NCBI GenBank assembly: GCA_964406505.1
Contig: CAYORX010000008.1
Span: forward strand, 11,926-75,925
Direction of reading: 5' to 3'
Origin: DTU015 sp964406505
Lineage (GTDB): Bacteria; Bacillota; Sulfobacillia; Fermentithermobacillales; Fermentithermobacillaceae
Length of the DNA: 64,000 bases
Below, in pieces: positions 61,380 to 64,000 of this stretch (positions are counted from its first letter, which is position 1; each line of letters starts with the position of its first letter). Both the position numbers and the translations under genes were made by a program. The notes under the pieces were generated by a model that saw only the letters and a program-made list of their open reading frames with translations, did no database searches and was not told where the DNA came from.

Positions 61380-62648
61380 TTATTCTTGAATATTGTTACT
61401 TTTAACTAGGTTTTTCAAAAACTTGAGTAAAATGCCGTCAGAAAAAGCTCCTGCGACAGGCTTATCATCAGGTTGGGGCACCGGGATAAAGCCGAGGTCC
61501 TCATTATTTTCTCTTTCGATCTCGATCTTGGTTAATTTAATTTCGTTACGAGTAGGCAAAACCCAAACACTGATAGGTCCTGGCGCATTTGCGACTACAT
61601 ATTCAAGTTTATGCCTATCACTAATTTTAACATCATTAACATAACAAATGACATTACCGCTGCGAAATCCTGCTTTTTTCGCAAGGCTTCCACCTACAAC
61701 ATCGAGCAATAAAACTCCCTTTTCGGTAGGCGTATACTTGGGATTCTTACCGAATTCTTCATTTAAGCCAGCTTTTATAACGATTTCATGACCCACCGGA
61801 GAAAATATTAAAGCGAGCCAAGATAACGACGGCCACCTCGAAGCACCTATTGATAATATGAGGAGTGCTACGCTGAACCACATAAGATTACTAGCTGTAC
61901 TTTTAGCTTTGTCTTTGGGATTACTAGCTATGGCGATATCACCATAACCTAGGGCTGCGACGATAGGCATCATGGCAAATACTGATTCGCCGGCACCCGC
62001 AATTTCAGGCGCAGAAATTAATGGCCACCAATCAGGAAGATGAATCAGACCTGACATTTGGCTTAAGTCAGGAACTTTTATCATATAAAGCACGATAATG
62101 GGGATAGGCCAAAACCGCTGCAAAGTAAAGCCGCCGACTACTTCACGTTTTTCATGGGCAACATATACCGGAGTAGCACACGTATGCCCAGAAAGCCTTA
62201 TTAAAAGAGCTTCAACGGCGTGAAGACACGCTACAAGCGCCATTACAGCAGGAATATTTACTTGGGGCCACCCAAATAGCAGATAGCTTAAACCAGCTAG
62301 GCTCCCAGCATACGCGTAGCACATAAATCTTGGGCTAAATAGATATAACAATACGGCAATTGGCATCAAATAAGCAATACCGCTATCGGTTACCGAAACC
62401 CCGACGACTACCAGCAAGACACTGGCAAAAAGCCCGCCGAGCAAACCTAGATAAATGGCGGTAAGTGTTTGATAAAATGCTTTGTTCTCAGCTATTCCAT
62501 AAAGTTTTTCTTCAATACGTTGTATTCTCGAATATTGGCTAGCGACTAAACCCACAACCACTAAGTATATTATATCTACCATTATATTTGAGAATATTCC
62601 CGGATATGATCGTAAAACCGACCTGACAAGTTCTAGTAAAGGGTTCAC
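61380..62648 (-). CDS. MinJ-like multi-pass membrane protein with C-terminal PDZ domain
   Basis: 422 residues with about eight membrane helices in the first 300 residues and a PDZ domain at about 305-380 (GVLLLDVVGGSLAKKAGFRSGNVICYVNDVKI). Topology, PDZ position and location between ctpA and uvrB match B. subtilis MinJ (YvjD), which bridges DivIVA and MinD there. Sequence identity cannot be judged without a search. GTG start with AAGGGG SD. Note that this genome also has minE, so a MinJ role is not certain. Confidence 0.65.
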   Translation of the reverse strand: MNPLLELVRSVLRSYPGIFSNIMVDIIYLVVVGLVASQYSRIQRIEEKLYGIAENKAFYQTLTAIYLGLLGGLFASVLLVVVGVSVTDSGIAYLMPIAVLLYLFSPRFMCYAYAGSLAGLSYLLFGWPQVNIPAVMALVACLHAVEALLIRLSGHTCATPVYVAHEKREVVGGFTLQRFWPIPIIVLYMIKVPDLSQMSGLIHLPDWWPLISAPEIAGAGESVFAMMPIVAALGYGDIAIASNPKDKAKSTASNLMWFSVALLILSIGASRWPSLSWLALIFSPVGHEIVIKAGLNEEFGKNPKYTPTEKGVLLLDVVGGSLAKKAGFRSGNVICYVNDVKISDRHKLEYVVANAPGPISVWVLPTRNEIKLTKIEIERENNEDLGFIPVPQPDDKPVAGAFSDGILLKFLKNLVKSNNIQE

Positions 62649-62695
62649 GTATCAAGCCCCTTTCGCGCAGTTTGAACGAGCTATCGCTATGAAAG

Positions 62696-63811
62696 TTATT
62701 GTATCCCTTCCCGGGCTAATTCAAAAGCCTTTGAAATTTGTTCATCGTCACCTTCTATAACAATGTCAGGTTCTAGCCCTTTACCATCAATGGAGCGTCC
62801 ATTGGGCGTAAAATACTCAGCTATGGTTACCTTTACCACCGACCCATCCTTTAGCCCAAAGGAGTTTTGTACTAGACCTTTTCCGAAAGTTGTGGCACCT
62901 ACCAAAGTACCTGCTTCGTAATCTTGTATAGCGCCTGCGAGAATTTCAGAAGCACTCGCCGTACCGCCGTTAACCAAAACAAATAGAGGTTTGTCAAATC
63001 CTTGACCATAAGTTTTATAACTTGTTTCCTCAAAAGACTTACCTTTTACCGTAACCACTTCACATGAAGGAAGAAACAAACCCGCGATATCGATACATCT
63101 GTCTAACAACCCACCACCGTTATAGCGCAAATCTAAAATGATAGCTTTGGCACCTTGAACTTCCAAATCTTGCATAGCCTCAACCATGTCTATGGCAGAA
63201 TGTTCATTAAAAGTTATCAATTCGATATAGCCTATCCCGTCTTCATCAATAGAGTATTCTACTGCGGGCATTGATATTTCTTGGCGCATTACCGGTACGT
63301 CAAAAGTTTCCCCGTCACGATATATGGTAAGAACCACTTCGGTCTCTGCCGGACCCCGAATCAAAGCTGCGGCTTCATCACTGCTAGTTACAGGTTTGCC
63401 GTTAACCCTCAATATGGAATCATTGACCTTAAGCCCAGCTTCTTCAGCAGGCGTACCCTTCATGGGCGACACAATACACACCCTGCCATCCCTTACATCT
63501 ATGGTCACTCCGATTCCCGAATATTCTCCGCTTGTACGAATATAAAACTCTTGCCATTCACTTTCAGTCATATATACTGAGTATGGATCTCCCAATGCTG
63601 CTACTACGCCCCGCACCGCACCTTCCATAATTTCATCTTGGTCAAAATCTTTGTAAAATGTTTTTTCTAGCAAATTCATGATACTAAAAATCTTACCTAC
63701 GGGGGTGAATTTTATCACTGCGTAAGCACCCAAACCGGTAGTAGCTAAAACGGATATAAGAGCGATGATTATATATGTTTTTATCGCTCTTGATCTAGAT
63801 ATCGTGTTCAT
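62696..63811 (-). CDS. ctpA: C-terminal processing peptidase (S41, CtpA/CtpB type)
   Basis: Signal anchor at about residues 9-30, PDZ domain (SPMKGTPAEEAGLKVNDSILRVNG, about 115-140) and S41 protease domain with catalytic Ser in NGGTASASEILAGA and Lys in TFGKGLVQNSF. Extracytoplasmic, membrane-anchored. In Bacillus CtpB cleaves a sporulation signalling protein, but the substrate here is unknown. ATG start with GGAAGGG about ten bases upstream. First gene of ctpA - MinJ-like - uvrBAC. Confidence 0.93.
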   Translation of the reverse strand: MNTISRSRAIKTYIIIALISVLATTGLGAYAVIKFTPVGKIFSIMNLLEKTFYKDFDQDEIMEGAVRGVVAALGDPYSVYMTESEWQEFYIRTSGEYSGIGVTIDVRDGRVCIVSPMKGTPAEEAGLKVNDSILRVNGKPVTSSDEAAALIRGPAETEVVLTIYRDGETFDVPVMRQEISMPAVEYSIDEDGIGYIELITFNEHSAIDMVEAMQDLEVQGAKAIILDLRYNGGGLLDRCIDIAGLFLPSCEVVTVKGKSFEETSYKTYGQGFDKPLFVLVNGGTASASEILAGAIQDYEAGTLVGATTFGKGLVQNSFGLKDGSVVKVTIAEYFTPNGRSIDGKGLEPDIVIEGDDEQISKAFELAREGIQ

Positions 63812-63928
63812 GCGAAGTCACTGCCTTCCCAACTTCCACGGTAAATTACGTAGAAGCAAAATAACACAACAGAAAAAATGTCGAGTTTGTCTAAGTCACA
63901 TTTAGTCTAGCATAACTAGCAGATTGGC

Positions 63929-63958
63929 TCTATACAGTCTTCATATTGAGTCTGTCAA
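63929..63958 (-). promoter_or_regulatory. Candidate promoter of the ctpA operon
   Basis: On the minus strand a perfect TTGACA (63958-63953) with TATAGA (63934-63929) 18 bases later, about 118 bases before the ctpA start. No gene is visible in the right-hand 189 bases of the window. Confidence 0.5.
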
Positions 63959-64000
63959 GTGAATGTGGGTAAAGCCACAATCCCCAAAATGCTTGGTAAT

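Noticed and set aside
1..64000. CRISPR arrays, tRNA or rRNA genes, prophage or intact insertion sequence
   Set aside because: None seen: no regularly spaced repeats, no tRNA-like or rRNA-like conserved stretches, no transposase or integrase genes by reading all coding regions.

Overview
The window is a dense, almost fully coding chromosomal segment of an anaerobic, Gram-positive-type bacterium. By gene content it is a clostridium-like member of the Bacillota. Evidence: an Rnf ferredoxin:NAD oxidoreductase operon, sigma-54, CdaA/CdaR with GlmM, RapZ-GlmR-WhiA, MazEF (EndoA type) next to NnrD/AcpS, an Rrf2-IscS-IscU cluster, and a CtpA - MinJ-like - UvrB - UvrA - UvrC order resembling the Bacillus subtilis ctpB-minJ-uvrBA locus. 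TTG and GTG starts with strong Shine-Dalgarno (SD) sequences are very common. A 39-base N run inside uvrA shows this is a scaffolded draft, probably metagenomic. No tRNA, rRNA, CRISPR array, prophage or intact insertion sequence was found.

Layout. 0-1.2 kb: 3' part of a helicase-associated-domain protein (+). 1.2-10.6 kb (-): cell shape and division block with RseC-like protein, RodA, MinE, MinD, MinC, PBP2, MreD, MreC, MreB, RadC, Maf and a DUF4321 membrane protein. 10.6-16.3 kb (-): ApbE and an Rnf operon in the order C-D-E-A-B without rnfG. 16.4-20.2 kb (-): RpoN, a P-loop/Asp23-like fusion and a TPR protein. 20.2-22.4 kb (+): Rrf2 regulator (apparent CTG start), IscS, IscU, ended by a hairpin. 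22.4-32.5 kb (mostly -): three tandem M42 peptidases, a radical SAM-PDZ-DUF512-like protein, TsaD, PyrF (+), RimI, TsaB, TsaE, family-4 uracil-DNA glycosylase and a DUF483 protein.

32.7-40.4 kb (-) is the most unusual region: two paralogous pairs of a long GlmL/MutL-type actin-fold ATPase and a barrel-sandwich protein of unknown function, with a small unknown protein between the pairs and a membrane protein at the head. No glutamate mutase subunits are present. This is the best candidate for an undescribed system.

40.5-49.3 kb (-): P1 peptidase, PuuD-type amidotransferase, MazF/MazE, NnrD/E, AcpS, a 0.5 kb stretch with degenerate coding remnants, then GlmM, CdaR and CdaA (peptidoglycan precursor and c-di-AMP control). 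49.3-53.5 kb (+): stand-alone pyruvate-kinase C-domain protein, cupin-type phosphoglucose isomerase lacking a probable metal ligand, RapZ, GlmR, WhiA. 53.5-63.8 kb (-): SHOCT-like protein and DUF2089 regulator behind a promoter flanked by a perfect 11-bp inverted repeat, then UvrC, UvrA, UvrB, MinJ-like PDZ membrane protein and CtpA.

All calls come from reading the sequence and recalled family knowledge. No database search was run.
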